Positions 16,489 to 24,251 of a DNA stretch of 41,650 bases are shown here, piece after piece. The stretch is taken from NCBI GenBank assembly GCA_003220345.1, contig QHSC01000125.1, positions 1 to 41,650 on the forward strand, read 5' to 3'. The notes beneath the pieces were generated by a model. It was not told the DNA's origin. It saw only the letters and a list, made by a program, of their open reading frames with translations, and made no database searches. How positions within the stretch are numbered: position 1 is the first letter of the stretch; every line of letters begins with the position of its first letter. The DNA is from Candidatus Rokuibacteriota bacterium (GTDB lineage Bacteria > Methylomirabilota > Methylomirabilia > Rokubacteriales > CSP1-6). The position numbers were made by a program, and so were the translations under genes.

Positions 16489-17029
16489 GCTCTATCTGGT
16501 CGCCGACCAGGGGGAGATCGGCCGCCGCCGGCCCAGGATGGCCCGCGGTCAGCTCGTGGAGGCGTGGCCGGATCTCTTCGTCCGGGGCGAGTTCTGGATG
16601 GGGGAGCGCTCCAAGGCGCTCCTGGACGAGGCGGGCCCGCCCCTCCCCGCCAAGCTCGCGGTGGAAGACTCGGCGGTGCCGGTCTACTATGGCCCGCGCC
16701 TGGCCGACCACGAGTCCCTGCCGGACGCGGAGTCGCTCCAGACGCGCGTCCTCTCCGCGCACGGCATCGCGGTCGCCTGGATCACCGTGAACCAGCTGGG
16801 GGAGCGCACGCAGTACGAGCCGCAGGGGCCAGCGGATCCCGTCTTCTATCTCCGGCGGCCCGGCGGCCGCGCCGCCCACGTGTGGCGGCTCTTCCAGAGC
16901 CGCCGCGAGGCGCAGGTGTACATGACCGAGTATTTCGGCAGGGACCCGGACGGGCGACAGTGGGCGGAACATCTGCCCGCGGCCAACTGGGAGGATATGC
17001 TCACGCGCTACGCCACGCAGTACGACTGA
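16478..17029 (+). CDS. Conserved hypothetical protein
   Basis: This 183-residue soluble protein starts at tandem ATGs (16478 and 16481) inside the end of the DUF309 gene. It begins MMSKLYLVADQGEIG and is acidic-basic balanced without signal peptide or membrane segment. Readable blocks are VAWITVNQLGERTQYEP, DPVFYLRRPGG and REAQVYMTEYFGRDPDG, which look like a real folded domain with several aromatic positions. I do not recognise a family. Overlap with DUF309 and shared strand suggest a linked role. Its stop codon lies in the first copy of a 24-bp tandem duplication. Confidence 0.7.
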   Translation: MMSKLYLVADQGEIGRRRPRMARGQLVEAWPDLFVRGEFWMGERSKALLDEAGPPLPAKLAVEDSAVPVYYGPRLADHESLPDAESLQTRVLSAHGIAVAWITVNQLGERTQYEPQGPADPVFYLRRPGGRAAHVWRLFQSRREAQVYMTEYFGRDPDGRQWAEHLPAANWEDMLTRYATQYD

Positions 17030-17061
17030 CCACCAGTCACGCAGTACGACTGACTACCAGA
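17014..17061 (+). repeat. Tandem duplication of 24 bp over a stop codon
   Basis: Units 17014-17037 and 17038-17061 match at 22 of 24 positions and each contains TACGACTGA. The first copy provides the stop of the preceding gene; the second lies just before the SDR gene. Confidence 0.85.
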
Positions 17062-17077
17062 AAGAGGTACACGAGCC

Positions 17078-17872
17078 ATGGATCTCGAGCTCAAGGGCAA
17101 GACGGCGCTCATCACGGGCGGCAGCAAGGGCATAGGGCTGGCGACGGCGAGGACCATGGCCGCGGAAGGCGCGCGCGTCATGATCTGCTCGCGGAGCGCG
17201 GATGCCCTCGGCGATGCCGCGGGCACCATCAAGCGCGAGACGGGACAGACGGTGGAGACGCTGGCCGTCGATCTCTCCGAGCTGGCCGGCGTGGAGCGCA
17301 CGGCCTCCGAGGCCCTCACGCGTCTCGGGCGGCTCGATATCCTCGTCAACAATGCCGGGGCGATCAAGGGAGGCGACTTCCTGACGACTCCGGACGACGA
17401 GTGGATGCGCGGCTGGAGCCTCAAGCTCCTGGGGTACATCCGCATGGCGCGGGCGATCTTTCCGGTGATGCAGAAGCAGGGCGGGGGACGCATCGTCAAC
17501 GTGGTGGGGGCGGCGGCGCGTAATCCCGCCACGACCTACATGATGGGCGGCACCGCGAATGCCGCCCTCATCAATTTCACCAAGGCCCTCGCCGATCTCG
17601 GGGCGCGCTCCAATATCCTCGTCACCGCCGTCTCGCCGGGACCGGTGAAGACGGAGCGCTGGGACACCCTCCAGCGTCAGCAGGCGCAGGCGGCCGGCAA
17701 GGATCTCGAGACCCATATGGCCGAGCTGAACAAGAACTATCCCCTCGGCCGCATCGCCACGGCCGAGGAATGCGCCGACCTCATCTGCTTCCTGGCCTCG
17801 GCGCGGGCGTCCTTCCTGAGCGGCATCGCGATCACCATCGACAGCGGCATAAGCCGGGGGGTGTACCTCTAG
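17078..17872 (+). CDS. SDR family oxidoreductase 1
   Basis: This 264-residue classical short-chain dehydrogenase has the NAD(P) motif TGGSKGIG (TGxxxGxG), the NNAG motif in DILVNNAGAIKGG, and a YMMGGTANAALINFTKAL segment where the YxxxK would be. The active-site Tyr-x3-Lys is not clean: Y-M-M-G-G replaces it, so catalysis may be altered. An Asn-Ala-Gly and SPGPVKTERW after the active site are typical. The product probably oxidises an alcohol or reduces a ketone, substrate unknown. It follows the tandem duplication and has a weak purine-rich ribosome site. Confidence 0.87.
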   Translation: MDLELKGKTALITGGSKGIGLATARTMAAEGARVMICSRSADALGDAAGTIKRETGQTVETLAVDLSELAGVERTASEALTRLGRLDILVNNAGAIKGGDFLTTPDDEWMRGWSLKLLGYIRMARAIFPVMQKQGGGRIVNVVGAAARNPATTYMMGGTANAALINFTKALADLGARSNILVTAVSPGPVKTERWDTLQRQQAQAAGKDLETHMAELNKNYPLGRIATAEECADLICFLASARASFLSGIAITIDSGISRGVYL

Positions 17873-17967
17873 CCGGGAGGGCGCCAATCCGGGTATTTTC
17901 GGCCAGCCAAGCTCATAAGGGCTCGTGAAACAAAGAACATCCCACGTTCGACTATGCGAACTTGTCC

Positions 17968-17996
17968 TTGACACCCGCTGGGCGCATCAGTAGGGT
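17968..17996 (+). promoter_or_regulatory. Sigma-70-like promoter of the RRM protein gene
   Basis: A perfect TTGACA (17968-17973) is followed after 17 bases by TAGGGT (17991-17996). Transcription would start near 18003, giving a leader of about 120 bases before the ATG at 18127. Confidence 0.55.
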
Positions 17997-18050
17997 ATGC
18001 GCACGCAAAACGGGCCTGGAGCGCAGGTTCGTGGCGCGGACGCGTTTTAC

Positions 18051-18064
18051 GGGGAGCGATCCCC
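18051..18064 (+). promoter_or_regulatory. Hairpin with GNRA tetraloop in the RRM gene leader
   Basis: GGGGA-GCGA-TCCCC forms a five-pair stem closed by a GNRA loop inside the long 5' leader. Leaders of cold-shock RNA-binding genes are often structured, so a regulatory role is plausible. The rest of the 254-bp gap 17873-18126 holds no visible gene. Confidence 0.4.
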
Positions 18065-18126
18065 ATGCGCCGCCGGTGAGCCGGGGAGAGTGTACCTTCG
18101 GTCCTGATCGCGGCAGGAGGCCAGCG

Positions 18127-18474
18127 ATGCCCGCAAAGCTGTTCGTCGGCAACCTCTCCTTCCAGGCAACGGAAGAGGATCTCCGCGAGCTCTTCCAGCA
18201 AGCCGGTACGGTCGAGTCGGTGCGGATCGTCACCGACCAGTTCACGGGTCGGCCACGAGGCTTCGGCTTCGTGGAGATGGCGACCAAGGAGGAATCGGCC
18301 AAGGCCATCGAGATGCTCAACGGCCGTCTGTTCCGCGACCGCAATCTCGTCGTGGACGAAGCACGGCCCCAGCCGCAGCGCGGCGCGGGCGGGGGCGGTG
18401 GCCCTCGCGGCGGCGGTCCCGGCGGGCCGCGCGGGGGAGGCGGCGGAGGGGGCGGCGGCGGCTGGCGGCGCTAG
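18127..18474 (+). CDS. RNA-binding protein with RRM domain and glycine-rich tail
   Basis: This 115-residue protein starts at an ATG preceded by GGAGG; the frame is open upstream but that is leader. A single RRM occupies residues 3-80, with RNP2 LFVGNL and RNP1 RGFGFVEM both intact. The tail after residue 85 is almost only Gly and Arg (RGG-like). This architecture is that of the bacterial RRM proteins (cyanobacterial Rbp type) that accumulate at low temperature and act as RNA chaperones. Strong promoter, long structured leader and an own terminator show it is a monocistronic, probably highly expressed gene. Confidence 0.93.
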   Translation: MPAKLFVGNLSFQATEEDLRELFQQAGTVESVRIVTDQFTGRPRGFGFVEMATKEESAKAIEMLNGRLFRDRNLVVDEARPQPQRGAGGGGGPRGGGPGGPRGGGGGGGGGGWRR

Positions 18475-18505
18475 ATATCTAGATATATAGATACGTAGCT
18501 GAGAG

Positions 18506-18534
18506 GCCCCGGGGACAAATCCTCGGGGCTTTTT
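18506..18534 (+). terminator. Rho-independent terminator of the RRM gene
   Basis: GCCCCGGGGA (18506-18515) pairs with TCCTCGGGGC (18520-18529), ten pairs with one G-T, loop CAAA, then five T. It follows an AT-rich run containing the 12-bp palindrome CTAGATATCTAG (18471-18482). Confidence 0.9.
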
Positions 18535-18541
18535 CAGTGCA

Positions 18542-18550
18542 TGGTATACT
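18542..18550 (+). promoter_or_regulatory. Extended -10 element for the PA0069-type gene
   Basis: TGG TATACT fits TGnTATAAT and needs no -35 box. It ends six bases before ATG 18557, implying leaderless mRNA, or a 12-base leader with GAGGAG if the start is ATG 18569. ACTCAACATATG overlaps it and recurs in near-identical form before the other radical SAM gene. Confidence 0.5.
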
Positions 18551-18556
18551 CAACAT

Positions 18557-19549
18557 ATGAGGAGTTCCATGATCAAGCCAGGAGTGCCCGCGCCGGGCTT
18601 CGTCAAGCGCATCGGCGCGATCGTCGATGAGCGGAGATGCACCGAGTTTCGAAGCCTTGACAGCGCCGAGCTGGTGAACCGCTTGACGGATGCCCGAATG
18701 CCGTTCGGATGGACGGTCAATCCCTATCGGGGCTGCGAGTTCGGATGCCGGTATTGCTACGCTCGCCCCACCCACGGCTATCTGGGTCACGCGAATCCGG
18801 AGGAGTTCGAGCAGCGCATCTACGTCAAGCGGGCCGATGACGGCCGGCTCGTGGCCCGGCTGCGCAAGGCAAGGGAGAGCGGTGAGGAAGTGGCCATCGG
18901 CACGGCCACGGATCCCTATCAGCCGGCGGAAGGGCGCTTCGGTGTCACGCGGAGCGTGCTCGAGGCCGTCCGGCGAGTGCCAGGGCTCCGCGTGGGCATC
19001 ACGACCAAGTCGCCCGCCGTGACGCGAGACCTCGAGCTTCTCCGAGAGATCGCGGCGTCGGGCGAGGTCATGGTCAATGTATCGATCGCCTCCAAGGATG
19101 CGGCGCTGCTTCGCCGCATCGAGCCCCGGGCGCCGCGCCCCGATCTCCGCCTGGCCGCCATGGCCGAGCTGACGGCGGCGGGTGTCGCCACCCGGCTCTT
19201 CGCCATGCCCGTGCTGCCCTACCTCACGGATGGCGAAGCGGAGCTGGAGGCGCTGTTCCACGCCGCGCGGGAGGCGGGGGCGCGCGAGGCGATCTGGAAC
19301 GTGCTGTTCCTGCGCGGCGAGACCCACGGCTTCTTTCTGGAGTTCATCGGTCGGGAGTTTCCGCGTCTCCTCGCGCGGTATCGCGAGCTCTACGCGGGCG
19401 GGGCCTCCGCGGAGTCGGCCTATCGGGCGCGCATCGGAGAGATGGCGGAGCGGCTGGCTCTCCGAGCGGGATTCCCGGGCCGTAGTCGTGATGACCGGAT
19501 CGCGGCGGAGCGCCCCGCCCGGAGACAGCAGCTCGAGCTGACGTGGTAG
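18557..19549 (+). CDS. PA0069-family radical SAM protein (spore photoproduct lyase-like)
   Basis: The gene encodes 330 residues from ATG 18557; ATG 18569, with a GAGGAG site four bases away, would give 326. The radical SAM cluster motif CxxxCxxC is C60-EFG-C64-RY-C67, followed by YARPTHGYLG. Further family blocks are VAIGTATDPYQPAEGRFG, VGITTKSPAVTRD and VMVNVSIASKD. The family is related to spore photoproduct lyase, and DNA-related functions are suspected but not proven. The C-terminus QQLELTW resembles a hexapeptide sliding-clamp motif (QxxLx-aromatic). It is convergent with the family B polymerase, with only ten bases between stops. Confidence 0.9.
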   Translation: MRSSMIKPGVPAPGFVKRIGAIVDERRCTEFRSLDSAELVNRLTDARMPFGWTVNPYRGCEFGCRYCYARPTHGYLGHANPEEFEQRIYVKRADDGRLVARLRKARESGEEVAIGTATDPYQPAEGRFGVTRSVLEAVRRVPGLRVGITTKSPAVTRDLELLREIAASGEVMVNVSIASKDAALLRRIEPRAPRPDLRLAAMAELTAAGVATRLFAMPVLPYLTDGEAELEALFHAAREAGAREAIWNVLFLRGETHGFFLEFIGREFPRLLARYRELYAGGASAESAYRARIGEMAERLALRAGFPGRSRDDRIAAERPARRQQLELTW

Positions 19550-19559
19550 CTGTCGAGGG

Positions 19560-21833
19560 CTAGAACTCGAGCGTCGCTTGCGATGGCTCGGCCGGCGCTT
19601 CGGTCTCGCCCGCCGGGCGCAGGCCGTCCTGCTCGATGAGGGGACGGAACTTGTCGTAGAGATCGTCGAGCTTGGCGAGATAGTACGCCGTGTTCTCATC
19701 CGGGGCCGCCTCATCCCAGGACACCGCCAGCTTGGCCGCCTCGTTGACCTTGACGCGCGCCCCCACGCCGGTGACGTAGTACGACACCTGGTCGCCCGGC
19801 TGGTACGGACGCTGCGACCGGAGGGCGAGCTCGTACGCCGCGGAGGGGTTCCGCGTGCCCTCGCGAACCTTGTCCTGGTAGCCCGCGGGCGATTCCTGGA
19901 GCGTCTCCGTCTTCATGAAGTGGCGGACGGGCACGCGATGAGCCTGGAAATCCGCCTGCCACCGCTGATGGAGAGCCGGGATGTCCGCGGCCTGGCCCGT
20001 GAGGAGCAGGCGGAACATCTCCTCCATCCACCGTCGCTGGAAGAGCTCGATGCCACGCGAGCGCAGGCCCGAGCCCTTGACGAGGAGCTTGCCGCGCGCA
20101 TCCAGGAGCACGTAGTTCTTCATCTTGTACGAGAGCATTGCGTCGTACCGTCCGTCGAGCTCGAGCTGTATTCCCGGGGGCAGCACGCTCTCGAGCGCGG
20201 CCACGAGCGCGGTTTCATCGCCTCCCGCGGGCGGCACGAAGTAGATGCCGTCGGTGTCCACCTCGATGACGGCGGCCCCCAGCTCGTCCAGCCGGGCGAC
20301 CAGATTCTGGACGAGGGCGCGGCCTTCGCCCGTCACGCGGTTGGCGGCGTCGTAGTCGTTCCAGTGCCCCTGGGAGAAGGCGAGGTAGCCGTAGAAGGAG
20401 TTGATGAGGATCTTGAAGGTCTGCTGGAGCGCCCCCGCCAGGGTCCGCTCGGCGGGGGCGGCCGCCTCGCGGGCGAGACGCTTGGCCGCCACTCGGAACT
20501 CGCGGAGATCGCGGAGCAGGGTGGGGAAGACGCCGAGGGCATCGCCGCCCGGCGCGATCTCCTGCGTGAGCATGAGCGAGGGATAGAGGGACGTGACGTC
20601 CACGTGGAGCACGCCCTTGGCCACGCCGGTCAGGAGCATCGCCGTGTGCCCGCCCGCCACCGCCCGCCCCGCCGACGGCGACGGCACGGCGCGGCCGCGG
20701 TGCAGGTATTCCCGCATGAGCAAGGCATCGATCTTCGTCGCGTTGCCACGCAGGACCACGGCCTCATAACTCAGGGGCAGGGACTGGGCCTGGACGAAGT
20801 ACGGCGGGGAAAGGATGGCCGAGAGCCCGAGCGTCTCCAGAACATCGTCTCGCGCGTAGGCCATGAGCCGCGCGGGCTCCTCCCGGAAGACGCGCGGGAT
20901 GTCTTCCGGGGGCAGATAGGTGCGGTTCGGGGCGGCGATGCCGAAGTGGCGCGCCACGTCCTTGAGGCCATAGGACTCGAGGTCGCGCGCGCCCACGTCG
21001 TAGAGCTGGGCGAGGATCCAGGTGTCCACGATGTGCCGGCCGCGGATCCGGTAGCGCCGGTAGCCGATGGTCCGCTCGGCGATCTGCATGCGCGAGGGAT
21101 AGCTGCCGAGGGTGGAGCCGTCGCGTCCCCAGGCCAGGGCCACCTTGTGGCGCCGGGCCCGCGCTTCCATGTACTCGAGGTCGAAGCGAAAGATGTTGTG
21201 CCCCTCGATCACGTCGGGATCGCGCTCGCGGATGATCCGCGTGCATTCGCGCAGGAGGTCGGCCTCGTCCATGAGGGCGCCGGAGAGCACGGTGGTGAAG
21301 CCCGTCGAATCCGCGATGGCGATGGCGATGATCCGGTCGGACTCCCGCGCGGCATTCGGGAACTCGAAGCCGGGGGCGGTGGTCACCTCGATGTCCACGG
21401 CCATGCGGCGCAGGCTCTCGAACCCCATCCCGAGGAAGGACGTGCAGCCGCTCCTCAGCAAGAACTGCTGCGTGGAATCCGGGAGAAAGCGATACGGCGC
21501 GTCGGGGGCGCCGGGGGCGCACTGGGAGATCTTCTGGCTGTGATCGCGCGCCTTGAGGCCCTGGCTCCAGGAGCCGAGCTCGGCCAGCCAGCGATAGGTG
21601 CCGGCGCCGTCCAGCGGGGTGACCACGACGTCACCCTTGAAGTCCTTCAAGAGATCCGCGTCCGCGAGGAGCAGGAAGGGGCGGAACGGCTCCTCCAGGA
21701 CGCGCGTCTCGTCGCCCGCGCGCGACCAGATCTTGACGGTGTCCTCGCCCGCCTCGAAGGCGAGGAGCCCGGGGCGGGCGGCATGGCCGAAGAGGAGTCG
21801 GTTGTCGTAGAAGGGCAGCGGGAGCCCGCTCAA
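19560..21833 (-). CDS. Compact family B DNA polymerase with 3'-5' exonuclease
   Basis: This is a 757-residue protein. Exonuclease motifs are intact: DIE (147-149), NIFRFDLEY (213-221) and YARDD (326-330). Polymerase motifs are intact: DVTSLYPS (412-419), K474 with INSFYG to 482, and VDTD (525-528), followed by KMKNYVLL. It should be an active proofreading polymerase like E. coli Pol II, though shorter than most. The extreme C-terminus SQATLEF fits a QxxLxF sliding-clamp motif. The start is TTG overlapping the TGA of the TPR gene; no Met codon offers a better start. It likely serves repair or translesion synthesis rather than the main replisome. Confidence 0.92.
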   Translation of the reverse strand: MSGLPLPFYDNRLLFGHAARPGLLAFEAGEDTVKIWSRAGDETRVLEEPFRPFLLLADADLLKDFKGDVVVTPLDGAGTYRWLAELGSWSQGLKARDHSQKISQCAPGAPDAPYRFLPDSTQQFLLRSGCTSFLGMGFESLRRMAVDIEVTTAPGFEFPNAARESDRIIAIAIADSTGFTTVLSGALMDEADLLRECTRIIRERDPDVIEGHNIFRFDLEYMEARARRHKVALAWGRDGSTLGSYPSRMQIAERTIGYRRYRIRGRHIVDTWILAQLYDVGARDLESYGLKDVARHFGIAAPNRTYLPPEDIPRVFREEPARLMAYARDDVLETLGLSAILSPPYFVQAQSLPLSYEAVVLRGNATKIDALLMREYLHRGRAVPSPSAGRAVAGGHTAMLLTGVAKGVLHVDVTSLYPSLMLTQEIAPGGDALGVFPTLLRDLREFRVAAKRLAREAAAPAERTLAGALQQTFKILINSFYGYLAFSQGHWNDYDAANRVTGEGRALVQNLVARLDELGAAVIEVDTDGIYFVPPAGGDETALVAALESVLPPGIQLELDGRYDAMLSYKMKNYVLLDARGKLLVKGSGLRSRGIELFQRRWMEEMFRLLLTGQAADIPALHQRWQADFQAHRVPVRHFMKTETLQESPAGYQDKVREGTRNPSAAYELALRSQRPYQPGDQVSYYVTGVGARVKVNEAAKLAVSWDEAAPDENTAYYLAKLDDLYDKFRPLIEQDGLRPAGETEAPAEPSQATLEF

Positions 21834-22315
21834 TTGAGCAGGCCGATCAATCGATGCAGCTCGCGGCGCGCGGCCACGTGGCGGGGCTCGATGGCGAGGG
21901 CGTGCTGGAGCTCGCGGATCGCCTCATGCACCTTGTGCCGCCGCGCGTAGACGGTGGCGAGATTGACATAGGGGAAATGGCGCGGCTCGTAGCGCGGCGC
22001 CCGCTTCGCCCGCTCGAGCCAGGCAATGGCCTCCTCGTCGCGGCCAAGAGCGATGAGATACGACCCGATGTCGTTGTAGGGATTGCCGAAGGTCGGGTCC
22101 ACCGCGATGGCGCGCTTGCACTCCTCGATGGCCTCTTCGTGCTTCCCCTGGTGCGCCATGGCCCAGCCGAGAAAGGTGTGGGCCTCCGCCGTCTCCTGGA
22201 TGGCGAGGGAGCGGCGGTAACACTCCAGGGCGTCCTCGAGCCGGCCCGCCATCTGGGCCTGATAGCCGTGCTCGAAATGCTCGCGGGCCTCCGCCTGCCA
22301 CTCCGGCTCAGCCAC
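21830..22315 (-). CDS. TPR-repeat protein
   Basis: This 161-residue helical protein is made of tetratricopeptide repeats: EHGYQAQMAGRLEDALECYR, then AHTFLGWAMAHQGKHEEAIE, NPYNDIGSYLIALGRDEEAI, and PYVNLATVYARRHKVHEAIR. Each has the small-residue pattern of TPR helices, so it is a protein-interaction module. The start is GTG at 22315 and no signal peptide is present. Its TGA overlaps the polymerase start (TTGA), so the two are co-translated; a role in the polymerase's partner choice is possible but only inferred from this. Confidence 0.88.
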   Translation of the reverse strand: MAEPEWQAEAREHFEHGYQAQMAGRLEDALECYRRSLAIQETAEAHTFLGWAMAHQGKHEEAIEECKRAIAVDPTFGNPYNDIGSYLIALGRDEEAIAWLERAKRAPRYEPRHFPYVNLATVYARRHKVHEAIRELQHALAIEPRHVAARRELHRLIGLLN

Positions 22316-22361
22316 GTGATCAGCCTGCTGAACAAACCTGAGGAGTCATAGACACGTAGTG

Positions 22362-22367
22362 ATTGTA
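22362..22367 (-). promoter_or_regulatory. -10 element TACAAT for the TPR-polB operon
   Basis: On the minus strand TACAAT lies 46 bases before the GTG start of the TPR gene. It is the best hexamer in the short divergent gap to the lipoprotein gene. Confidence 0.35.
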
Positions 22368-22402
22368 CCGCAGGGCGCGCGTGAGGTGCTTCCGGACTGC
22401 GC

Positions 22403-22408
22403 TATACT
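22403..22408 (+). promoter_or_regulatory. -10 element TATACT, probable leaderless promoter
   Basis: TATACT ends seven bases before ATG 22416 and no Shine-Dalgarno lies between. Confidence 0.5.
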
Positions 22409-22415
22409 TCCGCGC

Positions 22416-23270
22416 ATGAACGGCCGCCGACTCGCCCTCGTCGCCGTCGTGGCGACGGCCGTCATGGCCGGGTGCGCCGGGAAAATCGCTTTCGACAATG
22501 TCACGCCCGGCACGCCCCAGCGCATCGAGGGAAAACTCTACAAGCCAGACGGTCGCGGTCCCTTCCCCGCTCTCGTGCTGCTCCACGGCTGTCAGGGTGT
22601 CGTCCGGCAAACCCAGACCTGGGCGCACTGGCTCCGCGAGCGAGGCTACGTCGCCCTGGTGACGGATAGCTTCGGCCCCCGCAACGACCCGGCCGACTGC
22701 AAGGGCGGGGACGACAGCGGTCCGAGCACCGCGCGCTTCGACGACGCGATCGGCGCGCTCCGCTACCTGCAGGCGCAGCCCTTCGTCATTCCCGACCGCG
22801 TGGCGTCCTTCGGATGGTCCCAGGGCGGTCTGTTCGCGATGTCCGTCATCAACGGGCCCACGCTCGAGCGGGCGCGCGCCCGCGGGGTCACCCTGCCACG
22901 CGCAGGCTACGCCGCCGCCATCGCCATGTACCCGGGGGGATGCGAGGCGTACGTGAAGGAGCTGGTCATCCGTCCGCTGCTCTTGCTGATCGGGGGCGCC
23001 GACAACTGGACGCCGCCGCAGTACTGCCGCGAGATGGCCGCGGCCATGAAGGCGCGGGGCGCGGACGTGACGCTGGTCGAGTACCCGGGCGCCTATCACT
23101 ACTTCGACGTCGTCGGTCAGAAGAAGGAAGTGCTCAAGGATATCGAGCAGCCCTACACGCCCGGCACCTTCGGCGTCACCGTCGCCTACGACCCCGCGGC
23201 CGCCGCCGACGCCTCACGCCGTCTCGAGGACTTCCTGACACGCACCCTCAAGGCCACACCCGCGCGCTAG
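22416..23270 (+). CDS. Dienelactone hydrolase-like lipoprotein
   Basis: This 284-residue protein starts at ATG 22416, where a lipoprotein signal begins (MNGRRLALVAVVATAVMAGC, lipobox MAGC); a GTG 57 bases upstream is rejected. The alpha/beta-hydrolase core shows LVLLHGCQG for the oxyanion loop, FGWSQGG with the nucleophile Ser, LLIGGADNWTPP with the acid, and PGAYHYFD with the His. The product is a membrane-anchored esterase of the dienelactone hydrolase family facing the periplasm; the usual Cys nucleophile of true DLH is a Ser here. The gene is divergent from the TPR-polB pair. Confidence 0.9.
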   Translation: MNGRRLALVAVVATAVMAGCAGKIAFDNVTPGTPQRIEGKLYKPDGRGPFPALVLLHGCQGVVRQTQTWAHWLRERGYVALVTDSFGPRNDPADCKGGDDSGPSTARFDDAIGALRYLQAQPFVIPDRVASFGWSQGGLFAMSVINGPTLERARARGVTLPRAGYAAAIAMYPGGCEAYVKELVIRPLLLLIGGADNWTPPQYCREMAAAMKARGADVTLVEYPGAYHYFDVVGQKKEVLKDIEQPYTPGTFGVTVAYDPAAAADASRRLEDFLTRTLKATPAR

Positions 23271-23308
23271 GCAGGGCGCGCCCGGCGTTGCTCTCGCGTG
23301 GGGCAACG

Positions 23309-23317
23309 TGCTAGCGT
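23309..23317 (+). promoter_or_regulatory. Extended -10 for the HtrA-like gene
   Basis: TGC TAGCGT ends 13 bases before ATG 23331. No ribosome site is visible, so the mRNA would have a leader of a few bases at most. Confidence 0.4.
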
Positions 23318-23330
23318 GAGCGACTGATTC

Positions 23331-24239
23331 ATGGATGCCTCGGTCGAGCTCGTCAAGCAGTGCCTTTCTTCGGTGGTCTACATCCACGCCGAGGTGCCCG
23401 CCGCGCACCCGTCCACGCGCATCCTGGGTGATGAGCGTATGGGCACGGGAACGGTCATCGATCCGTCCGGGCTCATCCTCACCGTCAACTACGTCGTCAT
23501 GGGCGCAGAAACGATACAGGTCAGCTTCGCCAAGGGGCGGACCCAGCGGGCGGAGATCGTCGCCCAGGACTTCGAGCTGGGCCTGGCGCTCCTGAAAGTG
23601 AAGCGGACGGGCCTGGCCTCGGTCCCCGTTGCCTCCTCGGAGCGGCTCGAGCGCGGCCAGTCCGTCTTCGCCCTGGGATCAACGGGCCCGCGGGAGCGGC
23701 GAGTGGCGGGCGGCCTCCTGACCTATCTCGGCGAGTTCGTGGCCTACTGGGAATACCTGCTCGAGCGGAGCCTCGTCTGCAGCGCTTCGAACCCCGGCTT
23801 CGGCGGGGGGCCGCTCTTCACGGTGGCGGGACGCATGGTCGGGGTCGTTTCCCTCAATCTCTCCGAGATCGGTCGTTGCTCGCTCGCCATTCCCGGCGAG
23901 TGCTTCGAGCAGAACCGGGCCGAGTATCTGCGTTACGGCCGCGCGATCAGCCGCCCGCAGCGGGCGTGGCTCGGGGTCTTCGCCCATCCCCTCGACGAAG
24001 GCGTGGTGGTGGCGGGCCTCGTGCCCAACGGCCCGGGCGCGCGCTCGGGCATCCAGGAAGGGGATGTCATCGTCTCCCTCGATGCCCGCCAGGTTCCCAC
24101 ACAAAGGGATCTCTACCTCTCGCTCTGGCGGCGCGGCCCCGGCGAGCGCATCGCGCTCGAGGTGATGCGGGACAACGAGCTCAAGCGCCTGGACGTCACG
24201 GGCGGTGACCGGGCCGATTTCTACAAGCAGATTCCCTGA
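23331..24239 (+). CDS. HtrA/DegP-like protein with degenerate catalytic triad (pseudoprotease) and PDZ domain
   Basis: This 302-residue protein keeps the trypsin-like fold followed by one PDZ domain (about 207-295, WLGVFAHPLDEGVVVAGL and GARSGIQEGDVIVSLD). All three catalytic residues are lost. The usual TNAHVV is TVNYVV (His to Tyr54), the Asp in DLALLKV is Gly84 in LGLALLKV, and GNSGGP is GFGGGP (Ser to Gly158). No signal peptide or membrane anchor is present, so it is cytoplasmic. It is therefore probably a peptide- or protein-binding scaffold rather than a protease. It precedes an SDR by 12 bases and the two look co-transcribed. Confidence 0.88.
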   Translation: MDASVELVKQCLSSVVYIHAEVPAAHPSTRILGDERMGTGTVIDPSGLILTVNYVVMGAETIQVSFAKGRTQRAEIVAQDFELGLALLKVKRTGLASVPVASSERLERGQSVFALGSTGPRERRVAGGLLTYLGEFVAYWEYLLERSLVCSASNPGFGGGPLFTVAGRMVGVVSLNLSEIGRCSLAIPGECFEQNRAEYLRYGRAISRPQRAWLGVFAHPLDEGVVVAGLVPNGPGARSGIQEGDVIVSLDARQVPTQRDLYLSLWRRGPGERIALEVMRDNELKRLDVTGGDRADFYKQIP

Positions 24240-24251
24240 CCGGAGGACACC

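Noticed and set aside
19578..21950. 790-residue plus-strand frame antisense to polB
   Set aside because: The minus strand has all polymerase motifs; the antisense text has no domain and is an open-frame artefact.
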